A stretch of 64,000 bases of DNA from Mytilinidion resinicola (taxonomy: Eukaryota > Ascomycota > Dothideomycetes > Mytilinidiales > Mytilinidiaceae). Location: positions 293,083 through 357,082 of the forward strand of contig NW_022985450.1 in NCBI RefSeq assembly GCF_010093595.1, in the 5' to 3' direction. The translations under genes and the position numbers were made by a program. Of the stretch, positions 1-10,607 are shown piece after piece; within the stretch, counting starts at the first letter, position 1; the number at the start of each line of letters is the position of its first letter. Under the pieces are notes generated by a model. The model was not told where the DNA came from. It saw nothing but the letters and a program-made list of their open reading frames with translations, and made no database searches.

Positions 1-929
1 TCATTGGCCTCTTTTGCGGCGCTGGTGCCACGTTCATCGTTTTTCTACTCTGGGATTACCATAAAGGCGACGCAGCCATGCTTCCATTATCCATAATCTG
101 CATGAGAACTGTCTGGACGAGTTGCATCGTATATGGATTATTCGGAAGCAACTTATACACCGCTTCCTACTGGGTGCCAGTATACTTCCAGGGAGTCAAG
201 GGCGCATCTCCAGCAATGAGTGGTGTATATATTCTGCCTATGATCATAGCTCACATCTTCGCAGCTCTATCCTCAGGTCCCATTGGTAAGGGAGTTGTTT
301 CCCATGGCAAGCACTACTAATGCTTTAACAGTCAACAAGGTGGGCTACTACATACCGGTAGCTCTTTTTGCGGCGGTCTTGTTATCGAGTGGTAGTGGCC
401 TTATTGCTACCTTCTCTCCTAGCACCCCGACGGGCAAGTGGATTGGATACCAGATCCTCTACGGGGCTGGTCGTGGTCTCGGATTGCAAATGGTATGCTT
501 GATATTCCCCATCACGGATTCTAGTGCCCACCTACTGACATTACTTTTCCTCGGCAGCCACTCATCGCGGTTCAAAATACAGTGCCACCCCCAGACCTCC
601 CCATCGCCATGGCGCTCATCATGTTCAGCCAATCATTTGGATCAGCCGTATTCCTCAGTCTCGCAGAAACTATATTCAGCGCTAGTTTTGGAGATCTCAT
701 CTCCAAATACGCACCTTTTGTCAATGGTCAAAGTGTCATTGATGCTGGGGCTACTGGATTTCGAAAGATTGTCTCGGGACCAGATCTTGCGGGTGTATTG
801 ACTGCTTATGCTAAGAGTATTGATCGCGTTTTCTATTTGGCAGCAGGATTGGGAGTTGGCTGCTTCGTTTTCGCATGGGGAATGGGATGGAAGGATTTGA
901 GAAAGAAGAAGGAAGTATCAAAAGCTTAG
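1..929 (+). CDS. MFS drug/toxin exporter, DHA2-type (5' end outside window)
   Basis: This is the 3' part of a major facilitator transporter, an integral plasma-membrane proton antiporter that usually exports drugs or secondary metabolites. The reading frame is already open at base 1. I join three exons, 1-285, 332-492 and 558-929. Intron 1 has a good TACTAAT branch site, and both introns are needed to keep the frame. The visible part has about six to seven hydrophobic helices. It includes a segment reading YGAGRGLGLQMPLIAVQN, typical of the 14-helix DHA2 subfamily (aflT/TRI12-like exporters), and ends in a basic tail, KDLRKKKEVSKA. The substrate cannot be read from this fragment, and no secondary-metabolite core gene is visible next to it inside the window. 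Family assignment is firm; the subfamily is likely. Confidence 0.85.
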
Positions 930-2357
930 AATTTGGATTTGTTCTAGGGTGATAAATGCCATAGAGACTCAGATAGCCTAGATGTATATCCTGCCGTAGT
1001 GATGGTATTAGGGTGAAAGTTGAGATGGAGAGAAAGGGGAGATGGAGCCGTTAGAATAGTTTAATCCGGCTACACTTGCCTGTCTAAAATATATATAGTG
1101 CTAGGTCATAAGTTTGGGTACTTCGGACATCTGCTCCGGGTATCCGTATATCCTCTTAGAGTTCTATGTATAACGTAAATGTTGATGCGTTGGGAATAGA
1201 GCTACCGTTTGACCAACTGAAGACATGCTAGTTGGGGTACTCCTTACAGTAGTAAGGAGTGAGCAAAAGTGAAGCCTGACCAGCGAGATATCCGCGTGCT
1301 TAAACTTATGACCTAGCACTGTATTACATCTCTGAACCTCTGCCGCTTTTCCTCAGCGTTACTATTTACACCCTACCATGTTTCTACCTCCCGCATCTCA
1401 CACAAAGCAGAACTGTACGGCTGGCTGTCTGAAGGAGTGCAGCCAGCAGTGACGTAGTGCCTGACCTCTGCTCTAGAGCCTACTCGTGGCGCCTCTCCAT
1501 CCACGTGCTAACGGAGCCTGATTCCAGTAGCATCTGATACCATCAGTTCACGCCATGGAGAACAAGCTTTACCCGAAAGTGTATCAATATGAGAGACTTC
1601 AGCATCCCGATTCTTTCCGCATGCTCTCCAAATACCAAAATATGTAGTACAGCAACCCAGTCTCTCGCCCGGATCCAGTCTGCATCGCCTCGTTATCTGC
1701 TCTTCATAGTCCATATAACATCAATGCAAGCATAGTTAGATGACACCAAACGCCCACATGTCACGACAAGTCGAGTCAAGTTTCTACGCCCCACAAGCTA
1801 AAGTCGCATGTCAATGGATTCGCGCGAATCGGCCTCGAAGCCCGCGCCAGTACCTTCCCCAAAGCCTGTAGTTTGGCTCGGATGTCGTATTCGCGATTTA
1901 TTTTGGCTCTTGAGGGAACGGATCTATTCAAATGCATTTGACCAGCAGGCCGGCGGGCGGGAGGGATGGGTTGCGGTAAGGATAGGAACGAGCCCGGGGA
2001 GGATGTGTCTAGTCTGTTTTGGTAAAGCTGACAAAAGGAAAGAGGAGTGAAGTAGCGAGATCCTAGTGGTGGTTCTGAGAAAGGAGTGGCCCGAGTTCGA
2101 AACCTCGACTTCCAAATAGTATTTAATAAATCCTCTTCCTCTGATTCTTATTTCTTGCGGTGCTTTAGATATATTTCATTTAACCTTGACGGGGTCGAGT
2201 TGCTTTCGCAAAGGAATATACCCCCATAGGCATTACTCATGACAAAATAGACATTAAACCTCATATCCATGTGAGCCTCCGAAAGATCGGTGAACAAAAA
2301 ATCAATCATAGCTCCCAATGAAATCCTTCAAAACCAGACTCGAAAGCCCGATCAGTC
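930..2357. other. gene-free stretch
   Basis: No gene is supported here. Open frames of 60-80 codons at 1508-1714 and 1808-2050 lack family resemblance and splice context. A B-box-like GTTCGAAAC at about 2095 is not part of a foldable tRNA. The only structured element is a short copy of the satellite found at 20.2-20.7 kb, listed separately. Confidence 0.5.
1226..1270 (+). repeat. isolated copy of the 20.2-kb satellite core
   Basis: The segment reads GTTGGGG followed by ACTCCTTAC-AGTA-GTAAGGAGT and then GAGCAAAAG. It matches the core of the roughly 150-bp tandem repeat at 20225-20745 (GTTGGGG, ACTCCTAAC, GTAAGGAGT, GAGCAAAGG). In this copy the middle is a perfect 9-bp inverted repeat around 4 bases. 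It shows that the repeat family is dispersed and not confined to one array. Confidence 0.5.
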
Positions 2358-2834
2358 CTACGGCAGAACTTTTGGTCCAATGTTTCGTAAAGACGACATC
2401 TTGGTGGAGTCGTCAGTGCCAAAGTCGTTTATGAGTACTTTATAGGGCCGAACAAAAAGCCTTTTGTCGGGAATCGGGTCGTTTGCGTGCATGGTACTGA
2501 GTGCCTTGAGGATTTTCCTCATACCGTCTATAGGAGTGGCTTCTTTAAGTCGTGTGACGACATGTTTGTCCTTGTATTTCAACGCTAAATTAGGCTCATT
2601 TTCGTCCATGTCATTGTAGTAGTTCTCGAGCTCATGGTGAGCCTTCAAGCACTGGAGGATTAGAGCAGCCAGACCTACAGCATAGGCCGTGGCAAATGAG
2701 CTTCCCTTGTCCGATTCGCCAGCGGAGGTCGTAATTTCATGGGGCATTAGAAAGCCTCCCATACGAAACTCCCCCCTGGCTAGTGTGATATTGGTGAGCG
2801 GGGACTTGTAATACCGCAGTAAGCAGGTTATCAC
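2358..2834 (-). pseudogene. subtilisin-like (S8) peptidase, C-terminal fragment
   Basis: This is a 158-codon open frame. It contains GSSFATAYAVGLAALIL, which fits the S8 block around the catalytic serine (usually GTS-x-A-x-P/A followed by AG-x-AAL). About 90 residues follow that are typical of the tail of fungal stand-alone or NLR-linked subtilase domains. The Asp and His catalytic blocks should lie upstream, at higher coordinates on this strand, but nothing from 2835 to 3400 encodes them in any frame I can join. I therefore read it as a truncated relic. S8 domains are common as effector domains of fungal NLR proteins, and the broken NLR-like gene 800 bp away fits that. It could still be a short expressed gene. 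Confidence 0.6.
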
Positions 2835-3080
2835 TGCTGTAGTCCACTTAAAAACGTACGGTCAGCTGAAATATATCACTTTGTAGAGTAGATCACTATA
2901 ACCCGATAACACTATACTGAAGTTTTACTGTAGGTCCTACCTGAGTAAATACTCGAGGGCCCGTCCCACCCGAGGAGGAACTTTTGGGCAGATGGTGCCA
3001 TGCAGCCTACACGTCGACCGTAGACAGGCCGGTGGTGGATGCAGGTGGTGCAAAAAGCCCACAAAGCGACCACCGGACCG

Positions 3081-3189
3081 CCGTGTTTCAGCGGGAGATT
3101 AGTAACGTGACTAGTTTCATGGATTTTTTCGCCTAAAAACTGTCGCATGATCAAATCTACCTCTGAAACACTCTCCCGCTGAAACACGG
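3081..3189. repeat. 18-bp perfect inverted repeat around a 73-bp spacer
   Basis: Bases 3081-3098 (CCGTGTTTCAGCGGGAGA) are the exact reverse complement of 3172-3189. The match extends outward to ACC-N-CCGTG with one mismatch. It could be the ends of a very small mobile element or a stem-loop. I see no target-site duplication. Confidence 0.45.
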
Positions 3190-3637
3190 TGGTACAGTGC
3201 CGATAGATCAGACCTTGCTATGGTCGCAGCCTGGTGGTGGCGCTGTAAATGGTCATTGCTTGGTTTCAAGCTGCAGCAACAAAGGTAGAATCGCCCAGGC
3301 AGCTTCACTCCCATTCTCTCGAGTTCAGGGCTGCAATGGCAACGAAGATGCAAAGAGATGACGAGAACGAAGACCGATGGAAGCACACGTATGATAGTTT
3401 CTGATGTTTGATCCGCCGTGTGAGTACTTACATGATTTGTCTAGCGTCTATTTGGTAAACTTCCCTGGAGATCTTGGACATTCAGACACCGAGAAGACTA
3501 GCTTTCATGTGTCTGAAATACTTTTTCACCTTGTGCCTGAAGCTCGAATCTTGCGACACCATATCTTTGAGGGCAACGCTGCTGCTCAGCATCAAGTCGC
3601 AAATCCCCCTGAGGAAAACCAGCCCCAAGCCCACTAG

Positions 3638-3922
3638 GGGCAATATTTTGGCGAGCAAAGTACGCAGTTAGTATCTAGCGATGCGACAGGATTGGACGGC
3701 GGAGTGGATGCTGCAGAACGGATGTCTCTGGACCCCCGGACAGACTGGGATGCGGTATCTATTGCCAGCGCGGCCACAGAGTCCTTTCCCCCAATATCCA
3801 TTGAAAGGGAAGCTCTGGATCTTCTCGACATTATTCGACACAACAGTCTTACAGACAAGAGCGCAGACCTGAGCAGAATTGTCTTGGCCGGTTACGGATT
3901 CGGAGGCATTGTCATCAAGCAG
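3638..3922 (+). pseudogene. alpha/beta-hydrolase (SesB-like) fragment of an NLR-type gene
   Basis: This is a 95-codon open stretch beginning after a stop. It ends in LSRIVLAGYGFGGIVIKQ, which matches the nucleophile-elbow block of the lipase-like domain found at the N-terminus of many fungal NLR proteins (usual form HSLGG-I/L-VVKQAL). Here glycine stands where the nucleophile serine would be (GYGFGG), so the fragment would be catalytically dead. The frame runs into CAG|GTACAG, a possible donor, 14 bp before the MITE begins. No start codon or N-terminal half is evident. It is a relic; the family call rests on the single block. Confidence 0.55.
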
Positions 3923-3936
3923 GTACAGAGAAAACC

Positions 3937-4358
3937 ACTCAGGTTGCAGCACTACAACCTAGGATCAACAACTCATATGCCAGAAAGCTACTCTCCGAAC
4001 ATCAGCTGTAGAGAACCCAGCTGAAATCTCAGCTGTAGAGAACCGAGCTGAAGCCTCAGCTGTGCAGGGCTCATCTGAACTTACTAGCGCGCCACCCTGG
4101 GGGTGGCCCCCTTCCTTCCCCTAGTATATATACAACTAGCTAGACGTCTATAGAAATCAGAGTTCACATCAATTTAACCTGAGTAGTTGTATATATACTA
4201 GGGGAAGGAAGGGGGCCACCCCCTGGGTGGCGCGCTAGTAAGTTCAGCTGAACACTGCACAGCTGAGCTTTCAGCTGGGTTCTCTACAGCTGATGTTCGG
4301 AGAGTAGCTTTCTAGCATATGAGTTGTTGATCCTAGGTTGTAGTGCTGCAACCTGAGT
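3937..4358. mobile_element. 422-bp palindromic MITE (foldback element)
   Basis: The left arm 3937-4138 and right arm 4184-4358 are near-perfect inverted repeats. Both ends read ACTCAGGTTGCAGCACTACA inward. The arms share internal blocks GATCAACAACTCATATG, GAAAGCTACTCTCCG and TATATATACAACTA. The left arm carries about 27 extra bases, an internal repeat of an AGCTGTAGAGAACC-type unit. The 45-bp centre contains a TAGACGTCTA palindrome. It encodes nothing, so it is non-autonomous. I cannot see a clear target-site duplication and do not assign a superfamily. It lies between the hydrolase fragment and the post-NACHT-like fragment of the broken NLR-type gene. Confidence 0.85.
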
Positions 4359-4359
4359 C

Positions 4360-4596
4360 CTGGACTACGCTTGCCGGTTTTGGCCAACCCACTTCCTACG
4401 TATCGAACGTCCAGACAAGAAACTCAGAGATGCGGTGGTAGCCTTTTTGTCAGCACCGGGGGTAGGGGAAAGTTGGTTCAAACTTTATTTGCTAGGCCAT
4501 GCGGAACCCCTAGATTTGGTCGGACACCGAAAAGAATGGGTATCCACAAATTTTGGGGGTCGTCAAACAGCGACATGGGCTCTCGCTTCAAAGTAG
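4360..4596 (+). pseudogene. post-NACHT-like fragment of NLR/ankyrin-type gene
   Basis: Immediately after the MITE a 78-codon frame opens with LDYACRFWPTHF and continues with AVVAFLSAPGVGESWFKLYLL, ending at a TAG. The LDYACRYW-like start and the FLS...W spacing are what I know from the segment after the NACHT/winged-helix region in fungal NACHT-ankyrin proteins. There is no NACHT P-loop anywhere between this and the hydrolase fragment, so the core ATPase is missing. The segment overlaps the SPRY exon in a different frame, which is further evidence of decay. The assignment is from memory of the family and is moderate. Confidence 0.45.
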
Positions 4597-5257
4597 AGGA
4601 TGATGGACTCACTGTTTCGTTTTCAGGTGGGTTACCACTCACCATTGGACGCAATTTGTTAACGAGTGGCATCAGCGCTTCAAGACAGCGCCGATGCCGA
4701 CATAATCTGTCTCCGTGCCGACCACCCACTTCCACCGAGACCTTTCCCTCCCGATGACCCGAAAAGCGTCTATTTCGAAATGAAGATATTCGAGACAGAG
4801 ACACAGACGGATCCCGATTCCAAGGACTCTGACTTGTTGCCTCCAGAGTTGGCTATTGGTTTACGCGGTGAGTTTTCGGACCAATCAGGAGCACACGTAG
4901 GCTGGCGCACTTGGACGGTAGGCTATCATGGGGATGATGGGAGGGTATATGAGCACAATTATCCCGTAAGCTCCGACACAGGACGCAAGTTCGGACCGGG
5001 AGACACTGTCGGTTGCGGGGTCGACTACAGTGCCGAGGAATACTTTTTTGCTCTTCGTAGTGAGGTGATTGGTACGTCCTCCCCCATAGTTTTCTTGCTA
5101 TCATATACGGCGAAGGTCTTACTAATGGTACGTGCCTATGAATATAGCTCGCCGAAAAAACAACATCATATCTAGGAAAATGTATCCTACGGTTAGCCAA
5201 TGGAGAACTGCGTGTAAAATCAAGGTTAACTTTGGAGACGAACATTTTCTTTATTGA
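4575..5257 (+). CDS. SPRY-domain protein (probably C-terminal remnant of an NLR-type gene)
   Basis: Three exons, 4575-4626, 4676-5071 and 5148-5257, join into a 185-aa frame. The protein carries a complete SPRY domain: ADIICLRADHPLPP, then YFEMKIFE, AIGL, WTVGYHGDDGRVYEHN, FGPGDTVGCGVDY, and a last strand KMYPTVSQ...IKVNFGDE just before the stop. Intron 1 has a GTTAAC branch and intron 2 an ACTAATG branch, and both are required to restore canonical SPRY blocks. SPRY is a protein-binding beta-sandwich. In fungi it occurs at the C-terminus of ankyrin/NLR-like proteins. The start at 4575 is only the first in-frame ATG, and the gene may lack its own promoter because the sequence upstream is broken NLR-like coding DNA. 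Confidence 0.6.
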
Positions 5258-5672
5258 AGGACGAAAACTGGGTCATGGAGAGCCTTCATCAGTCATCAAT
5301 GGAACCTGTTGAGGCTTTTCGGAATTTTTGTTCTAGTCAATCTATAGAGCATATATCTAAAGATCCTGTAAAAAGAAGAGAGAGTGTAGCCAACAAGGAT
5401 TTTGATGGCCCCCACTACTCGGCGCCTATCTAACAGCACTAACTGGGCAACGATGAGCGCTCCTGGGCAACGGCTTGGGTTCAATAACGTACGTAACTTT
5501 ATGTTAACCACTATCTCTTCGATAAATCTCACGGATGTACGAAGAGTCGAGCCTTGCTATTATGCTGGTTGCGGCTCAAAAATCGCAATTAGTGGTTTTT
5601 CCCCTTCAATTCATTGAAGACCTCAAGACCAATCCCTCTACTCACCCCTTTCCGCCCTCACATTTAACATTT
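5258..5672. other. gene-free stretch
   Basis: I see no recognisable coding, RNA or repeat feature between the SPRY stop and the methyltransferase stop. Confidence 0.5.
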
Positions 5673-6410
5673 TCACGACTCGCTCTTCTTAGCCAAAATC
5701 CACAAGAAGAACTTCTCATCCGGCAAATCCTCCACCGTCTCTCGCACGACCACCTCCAGCCCCGCCTCTCTCACCTTCTCCAGCGTCCCCTCGCTCCCCC
5801 AGCCACTCCAAAACATCCACCCCTTTTCCTCCTCCAGCCAGTTCTGCGCCTCTGCCCCTGCAAACTCGTCCGCCGCGAAGTTCGCCAGCAGCCACCCGCC
5901 CGGCTTCAGCCACGCCACGATCTTGCGCAGCATCTCGACCTGCTCGGCGCGCGGCAGGTGGATGATCGAGTACATGCCGACGACGGCGTCGAAGACCGCC
6001 GGCGCGAAGTCGAGCGCGAGCATGTCGCCGTCGAGCAGCGTAAGGCGGCCGTGGGCCGGGCCGGGCGGGTCGTCGGGCAGTAGGTTGGCGCGGGCGATCG
6101 AGAGCTGGGCGCTGGAGATGTCGTTTGCTGTGACGGAGAGGTTGGCGTGGGCGAGCAGCTTCTGGGTGACGGGGAGGCCGCAGCCGGCACCTAGCTCGAG
6201 CACGGAGACGGGGGCTGATGGGGAGGTGGTGGTGGGCAGGCGGCTGAGCAGCTGGTCTAGGTAGCGGAGGCGCGTGGCCGAGTGCGAGACTGTCCATTCG
6301 TTGTATTTCGGGGCGATTGCGTCGTAGGAGGCTTTCATGCGGGATTTGAGGTCGGCAGGGGGGTCGTATTGAGGATTAGGGTCGAGCGGTGGAGCAGTTT
6401 GTTCGGCCAT
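5673..6410 (-). CDS. class I SAM-dependent methyltransferase
   Basis: This is an intronless 245-aa protein. Motif I is VLELGAGCGLPVT at about residue 70. An acidic loop follows, with ANDISSAQL at the end of strand 2, then a GDMLALDF block binding the adenine side, and IIHLP with LRKIVAWLKPGGWLL as motifs IV to VI. That is the complete Rossmann core of a type 11/25-like methyltransferase. The N-terminal DAIAPKYNEWT is the usual cap of small-molecule methyltransferases in this group. No membrane segment or signal peptide is present, so it should be cytosolic. The substrate cannot be inferred. The gene is markedly GC-rich in its 5' half. It stands alone between two gene-poor stretches and is not in an evident cluster. 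Confidence 0.85.
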   Translation of the reverse strand: MAEQTAPPLDPNPQYDPPADLKSRMKASYDAIAPKYNEWTVSHSATRLRYLDQLLSRLPTTTSPSAPVSVLELGAGCGLPVTQKLLAHANLSVTANDISSAQLSIARANLLPDDPPGPAHGRLTLLDGDMLALDFAPAVFDAVVGMYSIIHLPRAEQVEMLRKIVAWLKPGGWLLANFAADEFAGAEAQNWLEEEKGWMFWSGWGSEGTLEKVREAGLEVVVRETVEDLPDEKFFLWILAKKSES

Positions 6411-7540
6411 TGCGATGGGATGAGTGCTGTCTATGGGCGGGGGGAAGGTGTCGGTATAGTAAAAAAGGTGTTCAGAACTGTCAGGATGAATATCTCTAAA
6501 GGTATGCTAAACTTAAGTACATTCGGTGTTGAATGTGAGTCACCTATACACTTGATTCGAGAACGCGGGCTGCATTCTAAGCGAGGAATCTTCCATCCAT
6601 GCGATGGTGCGATACGTGAACTAACCCGATCCGAGGTGGTCGTCCAATGCCTCTTGTTGAATTTAGCGTTGTCGAATTCTGTGCAATGTCCCTACAGGGG
6701 TAGCTTGACGTGCAACTGTCCCCTGCCACTACGCTCGTTCACTACTCGCTTAACGATGCTACTGTTAGATGGCGCCAACTTACCTGCTCCGATATCCACG
6801 CAATGGCAAGGGCTACTCGCATGGGGGTCCCTTTGCAGCCCTTTGCAGCCCTTTTGTTTTGGAGTTGATGATTCCGCAATGCATCGCATAAGGCTCAGAG
6901 AAGATTTTAGCGGCATGGACCGAGCTTCTCACCTTTTCTCGCAGTCACGTGCACAGATGACTCGAACATGATCGGAACCTGCTGGTTGCATAGAATCATT
7001 TTTGGACATGTGAATTGTGACTCTTTGCATGAAACTGAGATCTCTAAGTTGCTGAAGGTAGGCTGAGGTGCCCCCGTAAAGAAATGGCGCACTTGAGTTG
7101 CGAGTACTCACAAAATCAACTTTGTAGAAGAAAATCTGATAGTTGTGATGTGTACTGGGAGGAAGTAGACTGTTGTAGTCACTTTTTACTACCCAAAAAT
7201 AGACCCGTAATGTGCTCTACGAAGACCGGATCCAAGGTTTCGTTTTTTACCACTAATGTACACTTGTCTAAAGAGACATCTATGATCTTTCCGCGATAAT
7301 TTAGTCCGATTATACGCAATGGAGTGCCAACCAATCTAATGTAGATTGAGACTTATGTACCTCAATCGTATACCATGCAACATCCCAAGACATCTCCCGG
7401 GGCCGTACTCTTGTTTCCACACCTCAGAAACGAACGAAATAGAGATCAAGCCTCCTAATACCCCCGATCCAACCCCTTCTTAATCATCCGACTCGTATTT
7501 CCTAATCCATATCAGCACCGCTCTCTCTCACGGATCGAAA
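6411..7540. other. gene-free stretch
   Basis: About 1.1 kb without a supportable gene. Small open frames at 6692-6916 and 7084-7299 show no family signature. A short direct repeat (CCCTTTGCAG twice) lies at about 6830-6850. Confidence 0.5.
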
Positions 7541-9422
7541 CTACGCACCCTTAACCACCCTTCCCGCCCCTTCCCTCAACACCCTCGGCAGCACCTCCAC
7601 GGCCTCCCTCGTACCCGTCTTCCCCGCACCTCCCAGCTTGAACACAAAATCATCAATCCCCACAGCCCCATACGTCGTCCCATCAACCGTAAGCCACGCA
7701 TCACCCCACGTATCAAACGGCGCTAGTAACGACGCAGGGCTATACGGCAGTATCTCTACTACTGCGCGAAAGCCGACGAGCTCGCCTTCTGACAAGCCGG
7801 AGGGGTAGAGCCGGATACTGACCTCCACGCCCGCAGCCGCAGCCTGCTCAGGCGTGACGTCGTTGAACGCGAGGATCGAGTCTTTGAAGTTGACGCCGTT
7901 CGCGATGAAGGTGGCGACGTTGAGGCCGGGGCGGTCGGCATCGGTCGTGATTTCGAGCGTTGTGTTCGTCTTCGTATCGGTGTAGGTGCCGATGTATGTC
8001 GCGTTTGCTTCTTCCCTCGCGGCGGCTTCAAGGGCGGGGACCCAGGTGTTGGCAATGAGCGAGGCGAGCACGCCACGGTTGTTTGTGGTCTGGCTCCCGG
8101 CGGCGAGGATGCTGAAGCCGATGTTGTGGTCGGTGTCGAGGGCGAGGGCGGAGGCGTAGTTAGGTATGTCTCCGCTTTTCGTGTAGAGGTCGACGAGCCT
8201 TGTTGTGTTTGTCGTAGAGGAGATGGGAATAGATTGGCGGAAGATTTCCCAGGGGGCGCCCACGAGGTGGAGAGCGTGTGAGGTAGTGGCGTGTGGTTGT
8301 ATCCAGCGGCGGGTTAGGGCTGAGGGGAGGATGGCAGATTGTAGGATTGAGCGGCCAAGGGTTATAAGATCGGAGGGTGTGGAGAAGAAGGAGCCAGCTG
8401 GGTCTTCGACACCCAAGTCCGGGAGGAAGTCACTTTGTTCCAGGCCGCCAGGGATGATTATGTTAGTGTCGTTGGGTGCGATGACGGAAGTGCGGCTCAT
8501 GTTAAGGGGCTGGAGAATCGCGGTGTGGAAGGCGGCAGAGAAGGACTGATTAGTGATACTTTCAATGACGAGGCTGAGGAGGACGAAGCCCGCGTTTGAG
8601 TAGATTGGCGTATTGTAGGTTGAAGTAAGAGGTGTTTGGGAGAGGAGGCCGGCAATATATTCTAACATCGTCAGTGATAGTTGAAATAACGATGAGGAGA
8701 GTTAGAGGAACCTTTTCTATCACAAGGTTTTAAGAATCCAGGACCGAAACCACACACTGGAGCATTCGACTCGGTGGGGAGGCCGGTAGCAGTTGCATTG
8801 AGCGTTTGGAGGTTGGCGAGGTCTTCTATTCCGTCTTTTGAGGGTTTAGTAAACATTTAGGAGTATAGACTGGCTTTTAAAACTCACAGTCTCGCGTAAT
8901 TCCAGCCATCTGACTTGCTAGGGCTTCAACGGTGATATCGCTCCATTGTACATCGTTCAATGAGCTATTCGTATCCGCAGCTGCAAGCTCGGGAATATAC
9001 TTCGTAATAGGTTGGTGGAAATCTGCAAAACCATTCTTGGCGAGAAGTGTGTACACCGTGAAGAGCTTGGAGAGACTGCCGATACGGTAAATAGTATCAT
9101 CGTCCAAGCTCCCTGAAGGTAAAGACCCGTTGAGGCCTGGTGCTTCGAAGTGATGTGAGAGCAAGGTCTTGTTATCGGAGGTCGAGAACACGTTGATAGA
9201 GAATGATGTCGTGGAGTTGTCCAGCAGCCCCGTGCTGAGGGCCTCATCGAGGACCTTGGGAAATGCCTTTCGCGCTGCTTGGACGGCTTTTGACGTGTCC
9301 GGGTGCGAAGGCGCAGGAAAGACAGGGCCTCGGAGCAATGCATTCTGGTTGGCTTGTGCGGTTGTGATGTCAACCAGCCAGGCAAGAGAAAGCGCATTGG
9401 CTAAAAAAGTGAATGATTTCAT
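7541..9422 (-). CDS. secreted beta-lactamase-like serine hydrolase
   Basis: Three exons, 9422-8888, 8834-8712 and 8661-7541, give 592 aa. The chosen ATG at 9422 gives a clear signal peptide (MKSFTFLANALSLAWLVDITTAQA). The upstream in-frame ATG at 9452 would bury it. The class C beta-lactamase/penicillin-binding fold is shown by SLSK (the SxxK nucleophile, in YRIGSLSKLFTVYTLL) and by YSN (the Y-x-N motif, in TPIYSNAGFVLLSLVIE). The long C-terminal beta-rich part is usual for fungal LACTB/ESTB-like hydrolases. Likely activity is hydrolysis of an ester or amide outside the cell; true antibiotic resistance is not implied. Intron 2 starts with GTTCCT, a weak donor, but the frame requires it. Confidence 0.85.
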
Positions 9423-10607
9423 GGTTGCGCTTATGAGATGAGGTAAGAACACGTTAAAGAAGATAAAGTATGTGATGAGAAGGAAAATAAGAACAAAATA
9501 GCTGGACTATATAGCAGAAACAGGTACGCCTCAGCCTCATTGATTGCATCATGGTTCGGAAGAGTAGTGCTGATCAACAGGACAGCATAAACGATACAGC
9601 AAATGAGTTCTGTGTTCCTGGGCTAGTGTCACATAGTGTGGGGAATCTGGGTGTCGGGTTTGAGGCCGTTGGGATGAGGCTGAGCCTGCTACGTGGCTAG
9701 AAACAAGGCTGAGGCGGGTGAATCCGCTGTCAGGGATGAGCCGGCGATGATGCTTGAGTTCGGTTAAGACAACTTCTTTCCTCCGGAGCCATGGAATAAG
9801 CCCATAGACTTCAATCGGTGTCGGTGGTTCTCAAAGACCGTCGAAGTGATTGGCAAGGGGGTGATTTCTCGTTGGCACAGCCTGTTTTCCAAGCCCCGAG
9901 CCTCCTCATCTTGGGACTGTCTTCTGGTCCAATCAGTAATGGGCCTTCGATGGAGTAGATGGTAGGATTTGAAATGCAAAGGCAATTAGAGTAGTAGTCC
10001 TCCGAACTAGTGGGACGAAAATGTAGCGACAGCCGCCAAGGCAGAAACGAGCGGCACCGCCCCTGTTGTGCTCACGCCAGCTCGGCTTCGGATTGGTCGG
10101 TTCGTTTAAAAACGTTCCGTCAGCCGGCATCTTCAAAGCTCAATCCGCCTCGTGGTCTAGCTCCACGGCCAGTGGCCAGGGCGTCTAACACAATCTGCCC
10201 CCTCTAAGCATTTGGGGCTGTGACATCTATCTTTTATATGGAGTCTGGCAGACTAAACCTCAACAACCTTTGGACCCGCGGAACCAGAATTAAAATCTTT
10301 TTGCTGTGAAAGGTGGTAAGCTCTGAGGACGAAATTTCACTGCTTGCTTTTGGTGTCACGGACTGTCCATCTGGTGCCCCGAACTCGCTATTAAACCTCC
10401 ACAGCCTACTCGTTAAACCTTCATCATAGCCAGCTCAATGTGTCCCTGATTGGCCTGGTCGTTCAATCTCAGAGGAAATAGCACGCGCGTTTTGGCTGTT
10501 CACCCAGCGTCAAGATTCCCATCTGACGGACGCGGATCACTCAATTTACTGGGCGTATTGCTCGATGCAGTTACCGTACTCTGAACTAGGGCTGTACAGT
10601 AATAAGT
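9423..10607. other. intergenic region between divergent genes
   Basis: The 1.2 kb between the beta-lactamase-like gene (leftward) and the Zn2Cys6 regulator (rightward) contains no supportable gene. It must hold both promoters. I see no clear palindromic CGG-type operator. Confidence 0.5.

Noticed and set aside
2040..2125. possible tRNA (GAGTTCGAAACC B-box-like sequence)
   Set aside because: The T-stem does not pair (CCGAG against CCTCG), no D-arm or matching 5' acceptor strand exists, and no poly-T terminator follows.
5673..6297. additional frames within the methyltransferase
   Set aside because: Same cause: GC-rich coding sequence leaves other frames open. Only the SAM motif-bearing frame is real.
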